The notes beneath the pieces were generated by a model. That model had not been told where the DNA came from and searched no databases. It worked only from the letters and a program-made list of their open reading frames with translations. Below are positions 1 through 6,428 of a stretch of 17,622 bases of DNA, one piece after another. Position 1 is the stretch's first letter. The number at the start of each line of letters is the position of its first letter. This stretch comes from Candidatus Hydrothermarchaeota archaeon (GTDB lineage Archaea > Hydrothermarchaeota > Hydrothermarchaeia > Hydrothermarchaeales > WAQR01): positions 1 through 17,622 of the forward strand of contig WAQR01000102.1 of NCBI GenBank assembly GCA_015520145.1, written 5' to 3'. A program made the translations under genes and the position numbers.

Positions 1-1395
1 ATGGCGGTTTCCTCACTATTCCTGATATGGTGCCGCGGGACAAAGGATGCTATTGGTGCAGGATTTAGATATATCATGGTGCATATCACCGGCGGGCTTT
101 TCCTTTTAGGCGGGATTGTCATACATTTCATTAATACAGGGTCTATTGAATTTGGACCGATAGAATACGGCGGGCTGGATTCCTATCTCATCCTTATAGG
201 TTTCATAATAAATGCGGCTGTCCCCCCGTTCTCTGCATGGCTGTCTGACGCATATCCCGAGGCAACGGTCACAGGGACTGTGTTCCTGAGCGCATTTACA
301 ACCAAAACCGCAGTCTATGTCCTGATAAGGGCGTTCCCTGGTGTGGATATCCTCATCTGGCTTGGTGCAGTAATGGCAGTATACGGCGTTATCTTTGCAG
401 TAATCTCGAACGATATCAGGAGGATGCTTGCATATTCTCTCATCAGTCAGGTAGGCTATATGGTTGCAGGTGTCGGGATGGGAACCGCCCTGGCTCTAAA
501 CGGGGCATCTGCCCACGCGTTCAGCCATATCATTTATAAAGGTCTGCTCTTCATGGGGGCTGGTGCAGTCCTCTATATGACCGGGAAAAGCAAGCTCACA
601 GAACTTGGCGGGATATACAGGACCATGCCGATAACACTCGTACTTTATATGATTGGCGCGTTTTCTATCTCAGCGTTTCCGCTGTTCAGCGGATTTGTGA
701 CAAAATCAATGATTATCTCAGCTTCAGCAGAAAACCACCTGCCGCTGGTGTGGCTCATGCTGACCCTCACCTCTGCCGGGACGTTCCTTTACACAGGTCT
801 AAGGCTTCCTTATTTCACGTTCTTTGGCAGAGATTCCGGTATAAGGGTAAAAGAACCACCTGTAAATATGCTGCTTGCCATGGGCCTTCTCGCATCTTTG
901 TGCATCTTTATTGGGGCGTATCCCGCAGTTTTGTATAGTCTCCTGCCATATCCTCCTGTCGATTTTGTTCCCTATACAGTCGAACACGTGATAGGGACGA
1001 TGCAGATAGTGTTATTTACAGCACTTGGGTTCTTCCTGCTCCGAAAACATCTTAAAGGCGAACCATATATTGTCCTTGATACCGACTGGTTCTACAGGAA
1101 GGGCGGCAGGCTGTTTTCCTGGATAATCTTCAATCCTGTTGCAGGATTTGGCAAGCTTACCGAGAAGTGGTTCTTTTTCAAGATACCAGGAGTACCGCTG
1201 TGGTTTAGCAGGAACCCGCTTGCTGCTATCGATATAATGTATGACATGATTAGGGGAAGGGATACCGCAGAGAAGATGAAGCGGTTCCCGAAAATCCCGA
1301 TGCGTTTGCAGGTCGTAAGTTCGACTGCAATACTTGCGTTGATATTCTTTTTGGTTGTAATTTTGATCTATCTGCCGAGGTGGGGTCTGCCATGA
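1..1395 (+). CDS. MrpD/NuoM-like proton-translocating antiporter subunit, 5'-truncated
   Basis: This is the C-terminal 464 residues of a polytopic membrane subunit of the proton_antipo_M family (MrpD, NuoM/FpoM, NuoL relatives), which moves H+ or Na+ in Mrp antiporters and complex I-like enzymes. The reading frame is open to the window edge and the ATG at position 1 is probably internal: family members carry about 100 more N-terminal residues, including the TM5 glutamate. Visible channel residues are K102 in the TTKTAVY helix, K180 in a His-rich HIIYKGLLFMGAG helix, and K235 in SGFVTKS. The sequence LDTDWFYRK (about 359-367) followed by a cytoplasmic stretch and a last TM helix is a tail I associate with MrpD-type proteins rather than NuoM. 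The stop overlaps the next gene by ATGA, so the two subunits are translationally coupled and probably in one complex. Family confidence is high; the assignment to Mrp versus complex I is less sure. Confidence 0.85.
   Translation: MAVSSLFLIWCRGTKDAIGAGFRYIMVHITGGLFLLGGIVIHFINTGSIEFGPIEYGGLDSYLILIGFIINAAVPPFSAWLSDAYPEATVTGTVFLSAFTTKTAVYVLIRAFPGVDILIWLGAVMAVYGVIFAVISNDIRRMLAYSLISQVGYMVAGVGMGTALALNGASAHAFSHIIYKGLLFMGAGAVLYMTGKSKLTELGGIYRTMPITLVLYMIGAFSISAFPLFSGFVTKSMIISASAENHLPLVWLMLTLTSAGTFLYTGLRLPYFTFFGRDSGIRVKEPPVNMLLAMGLLASLCIFIGAYPAVLYSLLPYPPVDFVPYTVEHVIGTMQIVLFTALGFFLLRKHLKGEPYIVLDTDWFYRKGGRLFSWIIFNPVAGFGKLTEKWFFFKIPGVPLWFSRNPLAAIDIMYDMIRGRDTAEKMKRFPKIPMRLQVVSSTAILALIFFLVVILIYLPRWGLP
1376..1386 (+). 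promoter_or_regulatory. Ribosome binding site deciding the nuoN-like start
   Basis: GAGGTGGGG lies just upstream of ATG 1392 and inside the end of the preceding gene. It matches the archaeal anti-Shine-Dalgarno sequence and includes the alternative GTG at 1380, which is therefore more likely part of the binding site than the start codon. Confidence 0.7.
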
Positions 1396-2870
1396 CTGAG
1401 ATAACTGCTACGACTGCTATGACCGGTGTGAACTACACCGCAGTACTGCCGGAGATTGTGATACTGGTAGCTGCGCTTGCAATCCTGTGTTTATCGGTTT
1501 TCATTAAAGATAAAAAGAACCTGGGATATCTAAGCCTGGCTGCACTTGTGATATCGCTTGTGTCTCTTGTGACACTGCGAAATGTCAGCGGGACCATGTT
1601 TAACGGATTTATAATTATCGATCCGTTCGCCATGTTTTTTAAGGCGGTGTTTTTGAGTGTTTCGATACTTGTTGTGATAGCATCTTTTGATTTCATAAAG
1701 GATGATAGGGGCAAGATAGAATACTATTCTCTCATCCTGTTTGCAACTCTTGGGATGATGCTCGTGGCTTCATCAGGTGATCTGATTACACTCTATGTCG
1801 GTATAGAACTTACGAGCATTTCGAGTTATGCGCTTGTGGCGTTCAGGAGAGAGGATAAGCGGTCTATTGAAGCTGCAGTTAAGTACTTTATACCGAGTGC
1901 ATTCTTTTCAGCGATTCTGCTCTTTGGGATATCTCTCATATACGGCGTAACCGGTTCGACAAGCATAATGGATGCGCCGCAGATACTGAATTCCGGCCTG
2001 AACCTGATGCCTATAGCATTCCTTGGTGCAATATTTCTCATTGCAGGGTTCGGGTTCAAGATGGCGATAGTACCGTTCCAGATGTGGGCGCCTGATACCT
2101 ATGAAGGAGCGCCGACTACGATAAGCGCGTTTATTGCCGCAGGTTCGAAGAAGATGGCGTTTGCAGCAGCGTTTCGTGTCATGATTGTCCTGCTGATAGC
2201 GCTGCGGGTCGAGTGGGGTGCGGTCGTCGCGATACTTGCGGTCATAACTATGACGTTCGGGAACGTGACTGCACTAGCGCAGAAAAATGTTAAAAGGATG
2301 CTCGCGTATTCGAGTATTGCCCAGGCAGGGTATATCCTTGTCGGGCTTGCAGTGGCATCGAAGATGGGGTATGTCGGCCAGTTCGCGCTTGCATCGAGCA
2401 TGCTCCATATTATGGTACATGCATTCATGAAAGGTGGGGCGTTCATTGCAGTCGCGCTCATTTCCTATAAGCTTATAGGTGAGACCATCGATGACTATAT
2501 CGGGCTTTCAAAACGCGCACCTGTGACAGCGTTTTGTATGATGATATTCCTGGTCTCTCTTACAGGGATTGTTCCTTTCGGTGGTTTTGTAAGCAAATTC
2601 TTCCTTCTACTTGCAACGGTTAAGGCAGGCGGGCTTATGGTACTGCTTGCTGTGGCTGTCCTGATAAACAGCGCAATGTCGGTTTATTATTACGGCAGGC
2701 TCATCAAAAATATGTATTTTATACCAGTCAAGGATGTGAAGCGGGTAGATGAGCCGATGGCGTTTGTAGTGCCGATGGTGATTGCGGTTATAATGCTTTT
2801 GATAATCGGTGTGTATCCCATGCCGTTTTTTGGCTATGCCATGAACGCAGCAGGCCTGCTTATGCCGTAG
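1392..2870 (+). CDS. nuoN: NuoN/FpoN-like proton-translocating subunit
   Basis: A 492-residue, very hydrophobic protein with the size and architecture of subunit N of complex I-type enzymes (NADH, F420H2 or ferredoxin:quinone/phenazine oxidoreductases; 14 TM helices expected). Expected charged residues of the membrane proton path are present: E139 in LYVGIELTSIS, K223 in GFGFKMAIVPFQMW, K253/K254 in AGSKKMAF and K402 in GGFVSKFF. The family signature around APDTYEGAPTT follows K223. I chose ATG 1392 over GTG 1380: GAGGTGG lies about 7 nt upstream as a good ribosome binding site, and the ATG overlaps the previous stop as ATGA. It acts in the cytoplasmic membrane with the upstream MrpD-like subunit. 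The input module (Fpo, Fqo, Nuo or a hydrogenase) lies outside the window, so the electron donor cannot be told. Confidence 0.9.
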   Translation: MTEITATTAMTGVNYTAVLPEIVILVAALAILCLSVFIKDKKNLGYLSLAALVISLVSLVTLRNVSGTMFNGFIIIDPFAMFFKAVFLSVSILVVIASFDFIKDDRGKIEYYSLILFATLGMMLVASSGDLITLYVGIELTSISSYALVAFRREDKRSIEAAVKYFIPSAFFSAILLFGISLIYGVTGSTSIMDAPQILNSGLNLMPIAFLGAIFLIAGFGFKMAIVPFQMWAPDTYEGAPTTISAFIAAGSKKMAFAAAFRVMIVLLIALRVEWGAVVAILAVITMTFGNVTALAQKNVKRMLAYSSIAQAGYILVGLAVASKMGYVGQFALASSMLHIMVHAFMKGGAFIAVALISYKLIGETIDDYIGLSKRAPVTAFCMMIFLVSLTGIVPFGGFVSKFFLLLATVKAGGLMVLLAVAVLINSAMSVYYYGRLIKNMYFIPVKDVKRVDEPMAFVVPMVIAVIMLLIIGVYPMPFFGYAMNAAGLLMP

Positions 2871-2942
2871 TTGAGTGTTGTAGTTAAGTGTTGATTAAAG
2901 TCTTGAGTCTCTTGAATCTCAAACAACAGAGCTTTGAAAAAA

Positions 2943-4271
2943 ATGGATGTAAAAGTCAAAAAGATCGAAGGTATAAAAGGGACATTAACCGCTCCGCCGT
3001 CAAAGAGCTATACGCATCGCGCATTTGTTATCGCATCTCTTGCCAGGGGAAGGTCTGTTATAAGAAACCCGCTCCTGGCAGGTGATACGAATTCGACGCT
3101 TGATGCCTGTAAGGCGTTTGGTGCAGGTGTGGAGACCTGGCAAAATAAAGACGTGGTGATTGATGGGACAGGCGGAGAGCTGAAGACCCCAGAACGTGCA
3201 GTAGACTGCGGGAATTCTGGCACTACAATCAGGCTGATATCAGGCGTTGCTGCCCTTGACGGCGAGGTCGTACTGACAGGGGATGAGTCCTTACAGAAAA
3301 GACCTATGCAGCCGCTCATCGATGCCCTAAACCAGCTCGATGTGAAGGCTGTGTCGGTAAAATCAGACGGTACTCCTCCAGTTATGATAAAAGGCGGCGG
3401 GATAAGAGGCGGGGATGTAAGAATCAGGGGCGACATCAGCTCACAGTTCATCTCTTCCCTGCTGATAGCCTCGCCGTATGCAGGTGAGGATGTTAAAATA
3501 TCTGTTACAACTCCGCTAAAATCCAGACCCTATGTCGATATAACGCTCGATATCATGGAGAGATTCGGGGTCTTTGTGGTCAATGATAATTATGAGATGT
3601 TCAAAGTCCCTGCCTCGTCTATTAGTGGATACATGGCAGGGGAATATGTCGTGGAAGGTGACTTCTCTTCTGCATCGTATTTCATGGCAATTGCTGCCGT
3701 GACACCCGGTTCCAGGATATCTATAAGAAACCTCCCAGGACATTCGAAACAGGGCGACAGGGCGATCGTAGGGATATTGAAGGACATGGGGGCAGATGTG
3801 GATATTAAAGAAAACACAGTAGTTGTAAAAGGCAGCGGTGGGCTTGAAGGTATTGAAATAGACCTGAAAGATACCCCTGACCTCCTGCCAACTGTTGCAG
3901 CCCTGGCGTTGAAGGCAGATGGAAAGACGGTTATAAAGAATATCGAACATGCCAGGTATAAGGAAAGCGACAGGGTTCGTTCTTGTGCAGAAGAACTCTC
4001 AAAGTTTGGCGTGGTTATAAAAGAAGAGAGGGATAGACTTACAATAGATGGGGCGGGCAGTGAGGGCAGGATAAATGGTGCGGTGGTGCTGTCGCATGGC
4101 GACCACAGGATGGCGATGGCGCTGACAGTCGCAGGGCTTATGGCTGAAGGTCAAACGCTTGTAAGAGGGGTGGAATGTGTCGATATTTCGTTTCCAGGGT
4201 TCTTTGACTGTTTAAATCGTTATTTAATCCCTGATTCGTCAATATCACAGATATCATCAATAACCCCGTGA
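2943..4271 (+). CDS. aroA: 3-phosphoshikimate 1-carboxyvinyltransferase (EPSP synthase)
   Basis: Cytosolic EPSP synthase, step six of the shikimate pathway: it transfers the enolpyruvyl group of PEP to shikimate 3-phosphate. About 442 residues, normal length. All main motifs are visible: PPSKSYTHR (K21, R26) for substrate binding, GNSGTTIR, QKRPMQPLIDAL, SSQFISSLL, the catalytic aspartate D313 in DTPDLLP, E341 in KESDRV, and R389 in HGDHRMAM. Two inverse alpha/beta domains are expected. The start could be TTG 2934 or ATG 2943; neither has a clear ribosome binding site, and ATG is chosen because the conserved beginning follows closely. It stands alone 72 nt after the nuoN-like gene and converges on the aminotransferase with a 26-nt spacer. 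The C-terminal tail after the conserved FPGFFDCLNRY (about 15 residues) is poorly conserved in type. Confidence 0.96.
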   Translation: MDVKVKKIEGIKGTLTAPPSKSYTHRAFVIASLARGRSVIRNPLLAGDTNSTLDACKAFGAGVETWQNKDVVIDGTGGELKTPERAVDCGNSGTTIRLISGVAALDGEVVLTGDESLQKRPMQPLIDALNQLDVKAVSVKSDGTPPVMIKGGGIRGGDVRIRGDISSQFISSLLIASPYAGEDVKISVTTPLKSRPYVDITLDIMERFGVFVVNDNYEMFKVPASSISGYMAGEYVVEGDFSSASYFMAIAAVTPGSRISIRNLPGHSKQGDRAIVGILKDMGADVDIKENTVVVKGSGGLEGIEIDLKDTPDLLPTVAALALKADGKTVIKNIEHARYKESDRVRSCAEELSKFGVVIKEERDRLTIDGAGSEGRINGAVVLSHGDHRMAMALTVAGLMAEGQTLVRGVECVDISFPGFFDCLNRYLIPDSSISQISSITP

Positions 4272-4297
4272 CGTTGTGATTGTGACTGTGACTGCAT

Positions 4298-5455
4298 CTA
4301 CGTTCTTTGAACAAACCTTTCCATTCGTGCCATTGACTCTTCAATGTCTTCCAGGGATGCGGCATACGCGCATCTGATAAATCCTTCGCCTGAATCCCCG
4401 AATACGTTCCCCGGTACCACTGCCACTTTCTCTTCTTTTATCAGCCTTTCAGAGAACTCTTCAGATGTAAGTCTGGTGGATTTCACAGACGGAAACGCGT
4501 AAAACGCACCTTTCGGCTCAAAGCACGTAAGCCCGATATCGTTTAGCCTTTTTACAATCAGCTTTCGTCTCTGGTTGTATTCTTCTCTCATTTTCCTGAC
4601 CTGTTTTTCACCGTTTTTTAGTGCCTCGATTGCTGCCATCTGGCCTGTAATCGGTGCGCAGAGCATCGAATACTGATGGATCTTCATCATCGCCTCGATG
4701 ATTTCGGGGTTCCCGCATGCATATCCTACCCGCCATCCCGTCATTGCATAAGCCTTTGAGAATCCGTTTAGATATATCGTGTGGTCTTTCATCCCGTTTA
4801 GAGCAGAGAAACAGGTATGCCTCCCATCATAGGTCAGTCTGTCGTATATCTCGTCAGAGATGACAGTCAGCCCGTGTTCAACTACAATATCTGCAATTTC
4901 TTCCAGCTCTTTTTTTTTCAGGACTGTACCGGTGGGATTGTTCGGATAGCTTAAAACCAGTACTTTTGTCTTTTTTGTAATCTTCTCTTCAATCTCTTCT
5001 GCCCCGGGTTTGAAATCGTTTTCAACATCTGTCGGCACAATAACCGGTTCCCCGCCTGCAAATATGGTGCACGGTTTGTAAGACACATACGAGGGTTCTG
5101 GGATGAGCACCCCGTCCCCTGGATCGACAACCGCTCTTAGCGCAAGGTCAAACCCCTCGCTTACACCTACTGTAACGAGTATCTCGGTTTCCGGGTCATA
5201 GCCGATTCCATACCTGCCTCTCACGTTCTTTGATATCTCACTCCTGAGATCTATTAGCCCGTAGTTTGAGGTATACATCGTATGACCTTTTTCGAGGGAG
5301 TATACGCATGCCTCTCTGACATGCCATGGAGTAACAAAGTCAGGCTCTCCAACGCCCAGGGATATGATGTCCTCCATCCCGATAGTCATCTCAAAAAACT
5401 TGCGTATCCCGGAGGGAGGCACGACTTTTACGCGGTTTGATAGTTTCATTTTCAT
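4298..5455 (-). CDS. Class I/II PLP-dependent aminotransferase (aspartate/aromatic type)
   Basis: A 385-residue fold-type I aminotransferase, normal length. The PLP lysine is K234 in NGFSKAYAMTGWRVGY; D201 and Y204 in SDEIYDRL contact the cofactor; YPNNPTG gives the Asn that binds the PLP hydroxyl; an Arg near the C-terminus (FIRCAYA) is the expected carboxylate binder. The N-terminal LGVGEPDFVTPWHV is typical of the AspC/MJ1391-like branch, which includes aspartate, aromatic and alanine aminotransferases, so the substrate cannot be fixed from sequence. ATG 5455 overlaps the stop of the upstream Lrp-type regulator gene as ATGA, so the enzyme is translated by coupling and is probably regulated by, or co-sensed with, that regulator. 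It converges on aroA, which fits, but does not prove, an aromatic amino-acid role. Confidence 0.9.
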   Translation of the reverse strand: MKMKLSNRVKVVPPSGIRKFFEMTIGMEDIISLGVGEPDFVTPWHVREACVYSLEKGHTMYTSNYGLIDLRSEISKNVRGRYGIGYDPETEILVTVGVSEGFDLALRAVVDPGDGVLIPEPSYVSYKPCTIFAGGEPVIVPTDVENDFKPGAEEIEEKITKKTKVLVLSYPNNPTGTVLKKKELEEIADIVVEHGLTVISDEIYDRLTYDGRHTCFSALNGMKDHTIYLNGFSKAYAMTGWRVGYACGNPEIIEAMMKIHQYSMLCAPITGQMAAIEALKNGEKQVRKMREEYNQRRKLIVKRLNDIGLTCFEPKGAFYAFPSVKSTRLTSEEFSERLIKEEKVAVVPGNVFGDSGEGFIRCAYAASLEDIEESMARMERFVQRT

Positions 5456-5940
5456 GGACTTATAGCCAGCCTTCTTGATTCCTCTTTATCGAACAGTATT
5501 ACCCCGTCCTCTTTATATCTTTTCATGATGAAATGGGTAACAGTACCCTGCACCTGGTCAAGTGGTGCGAGTTTTTCAGAGACAAATGATGCAACCTCTT
5601 TCATATCTCCTCCTTCGACCAGTACGGAGAGGTCGTATGTCCCGGAGATGAGATAGAGTGCCTTTACTTCAGAAAAACGCATGATGCGTTCTGCTACAGC
5701 GTCGTATCCCCTGTCCCGCTGCGGGGCGACTTTTACATCCACCAGCGCGAAAACAGGCTCTTCGCCGACTCTCTCCCAGTTGATGACCGTTTTATATTTG
5801 CGGATGATGTTTTTTTCTTCGTACTCTTTTATCTTCTTTTTTATATCTTCTTCAGTTAGACCGGTCATTGTCGCAATCTGTGCAGGGGTGAGCCTTGCAT
5901 CTTTTTCCAGAATCTTTAAAATCTCATTATCCTTTTCCAT
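5452..5940 (-). CDS. Lrp/AsnC family transcriptional regulator
   Basis: A 162-residue Lrp/AsnC (feast/famine) regulator. Residues about 1-55 form the winged HTH (DNEILKILEKDARLTPAQIA, then TGLTEEDIKKKIKEYEEKNII); from about 65 onward is the RAM/AsnC ligand-binding alpha-beta domain, with ALYLISGTYDLSVLVEGGD and a final TVTHFIMKRYKEDG strand. Such proteins bind DNA as dimers or higher oligomers and respond to amino acids. ATG 5940 is preferred over GTG 5949 because AGGTGAT immediately upstream makes a good ribosome binding site and the GTG is part of it. The gene is coupled by ATGA to the aminotransferase. Two tandem 15-bp units with TATA-like cores sit about 27-56 bp upstream and may be its promoter and possibly its own operator. 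Confidence 0.92.
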   Translation of the reverse strand: MEKDNEILKILEKDARLTPAQIATMTGLTEEDIKKKIKEYEEKNIIRKYKTVINWERVGEEPVFALVDVKVAPQRDRGYDAVAERIMRFSEVKALYLISGTYDLSVLVEGGDMKEVASFVSEKLAPLDQVQGTVTHFIMKRYKEDGVILFDKEESRRLAISP

Positions 5941-5945
5941 GATTA

Positions 5946-6194
5946 TCACCTGATTAAAGCAGGGTGTTTAGAGAGTTTATATTTAGAGAGTTTATAAAGA
6001 TAAGTCGGTCTGCTCTTAAAAACCTTTTGAATGTTAACCATGGCTGTAAGATACAGCCCTCTTATTCGAAGACCTGTTTGATCAATGATAACAGGGGCAA
6101 GATAACGAGGGTACACTGGGCATTTATGGGTTCCTGCATGAGTTACTGCCTGGATGCTATCGATGAGTGTAAGGCCAACCATTGCCCCGAACAC
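5946..6194 (-). CDS. Doubtful small ORF, no recognised family
   Basis: An 82-codon frame from GTG 6194 whose TGA overlaps the alternative GTG of the Lrp gene (GTGA). The tandem 15-bp repeat falls in frame here and gives YKLSK twice. Against it: no ribosome binding site before GTG 6194, no recognisable domain, several strong inverted repeats inside, and an equally long open frame on the other strand. It may be chance, or the decayed end of an older gene. I list it only because it would place an extra gene at the head of the Lrp-aminotransferase operon. Confidence 0.15.
   Translation of the reverse strand: MFGAMVGLTLIDSIQAVTHAGTHKCPVYPRYLAPVIIDQTGLRIRGLYLTAMVNIQKVFKSRPTYLYKLSKYKLSKHPALIR
5967..5996 (-). 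promoter_or_regulatory. Tandem 15-bp repeat with two TATA-like boxes upstream of the Lrp gene
   Basis: The unit TTTAGAGAGTTTATA (+ strand) occurs twice without a gap, at 5967-5981 and 5982-5996, and is followed by AAG. Read on the minus strand each unit supplies a TATAAAC-like box, with the outer one also TTTATAAA. Starts about 25 bp below these boxes would give a leader of roughly 10-25 nt before ATG 5940. The repeat could also be an Lrp-type binding array. Confidence 0.5.
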
Positions 6195-6243
6195 AATATA
6201 TCCCGTTGGACATCTGTCCTTTCTCTTTTATTTTAAGAGGGTC

Positions 6244-6284
6244 CCCGTATAAGCACAAGGGAAAGTCCCTGCTGTGATTACGGG
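6244..6284. ncRNA. Candidate structured RNA hairpin
   Basis: CCCGTA (6244-6249) pairs with TACGGG (6279-6284); inside, CAC (6254-6256) pairs with GTG (6274-6276), and AGGGA (6258-6262) pairs with TCCCT (6266-6270) around a 3-nt AAG loop. On the minus strand it lies just downstream of a pair of TATA-like boxes (6313-6331), so it could be the 5' end of a minus-strand transcript starting near 6290. On the plus strand it is followed about 28 nt later by a run of five Ts (6313-6317), so it could instead be part of a short plus-strand RNA. Confidence 0.3.
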
Positions 6285-6312
6285 TGTTAGGGAGTAGGAC
6301 ACACGACGGGAG

Positions 6313-6331
6313 TTTTTATAGTTCTTTTATA
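6313..6331 (-). promoter_or_regulatory. Two minus-strand TATA-like boxes
   Basis: Read on the minus strand, TATAAAAG (6324-6331) and TATAAAAA (6313-6320) stand 11 bp apart in the middle of the gene-poor stretch, downstream of the DUF1573-type gene. They are good archaeal TATA matches and would start a minus-strand transcript near 6290 that runs through the inverted-repeat region toward the Lrp gene. No experimental support; A/T-rich chance matches are common. Confidence 0.35.
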
Positions 6332-6357
6332 CTGTCAAATATAGCCACCCCCATCTT

Positions 6358-6373
6358 TTCCTGAGAGCAGGAA
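6358..6373. repeat. Short perfect inverted repeat downstream of the DUF1573-type gene
   Basis: TTCCTG (6358-6363) and CAGGAA (6368-6373) form a 6-bp stem with a 4-nt loop, about 55 nt past the stop of the minus-strand DUF1573-type gene. It is not followed by a T-run on the minus strand, so it is not a clear terminator; it may protect the 3' end or belong to the structured region. Confidence 0.35.
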
Positions 6374-6428
6374 CCTACATTTGTGCAGGAGTTAATTCAT
6401 TATTGGGCATGACCCATTACGTACCGGT

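Larger units (their letters stand above)
5941..6428. other. Gene-poor 0.49-kb region with many inverted repeats; possible structured RNA
   Basis: No convincing protein gene lies between the Lrp gene and the DUF1573-type gene, both on the minus strand. What it holds: a perfect 7-bp hairpin GGCTGTA/TACAGCC (6042-6048 with 6052-6058, 3-nt loop); nested complementary segments GGGGCAA/TTGCCCC (6094-6100, 6182-6188) enclosing TACACT/AGTGTA (6112-6117, 6166-6171) and GGCA/TGCC (6119-6122, 6147-6150); a short hairpin GGAC/GTCC (6208-6219); a larger hairpin at 6244-6284; a 6-bp hairpin at 6358-6373; and two minus-strand TATA-like boxes at 6313-6331. I see no tRNA, SRP RNA or complete RNase P signature. 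The density of nested pairing suggests a transcribed structured RNA, strand unknown. Confidence 0.4.

Noticed and set aside
1380..1391. GTG 1380 as start of the nuoN-like gene
   Set aside because: This GTG is part of the GAGGTGG ribosome binding site serving ATG 1392.
2099..2461. 120-codon minus-strand frame inside the nuoN-like gene
   Set aside because: It is antisense to conserved TM helices; its Ala/Ser/Thr-rich translation is what reverse reading of membrane-protein codons gives.
2888..3085. 65-codon plus-strand frame overlapping the start of aroA
   Set aside because: It overlaps the conserved EPSP synthase beginning in another frame, has no ribosome binding site and no recognisable protein features.
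4272..4297. GTGACT-type short repeats between aroA and the aminotransferase gene
   Set aside because: The 26-nt convergent spacer has only a few degenerate copies and no clear hairpin, so it is not called a terminator or repeat element.
5964..6236. 90-codon plus-strand frame in the gene-poor region
   Set aside because: It runs through all the inverted repeats, has no ribosome binding site and no known domain; its beginning merely reads the 15-bp tandem repeat as FREFI twice.
6252..6310. Partial likeness of the segment around GGGAAAGTCC to the conserved GAGGAAAGTCC element of RNase P RNA
   Set aside because: Only one short element resembles it; the ACAGAA-type conserved segment and enough flanking length are missing on either strand.
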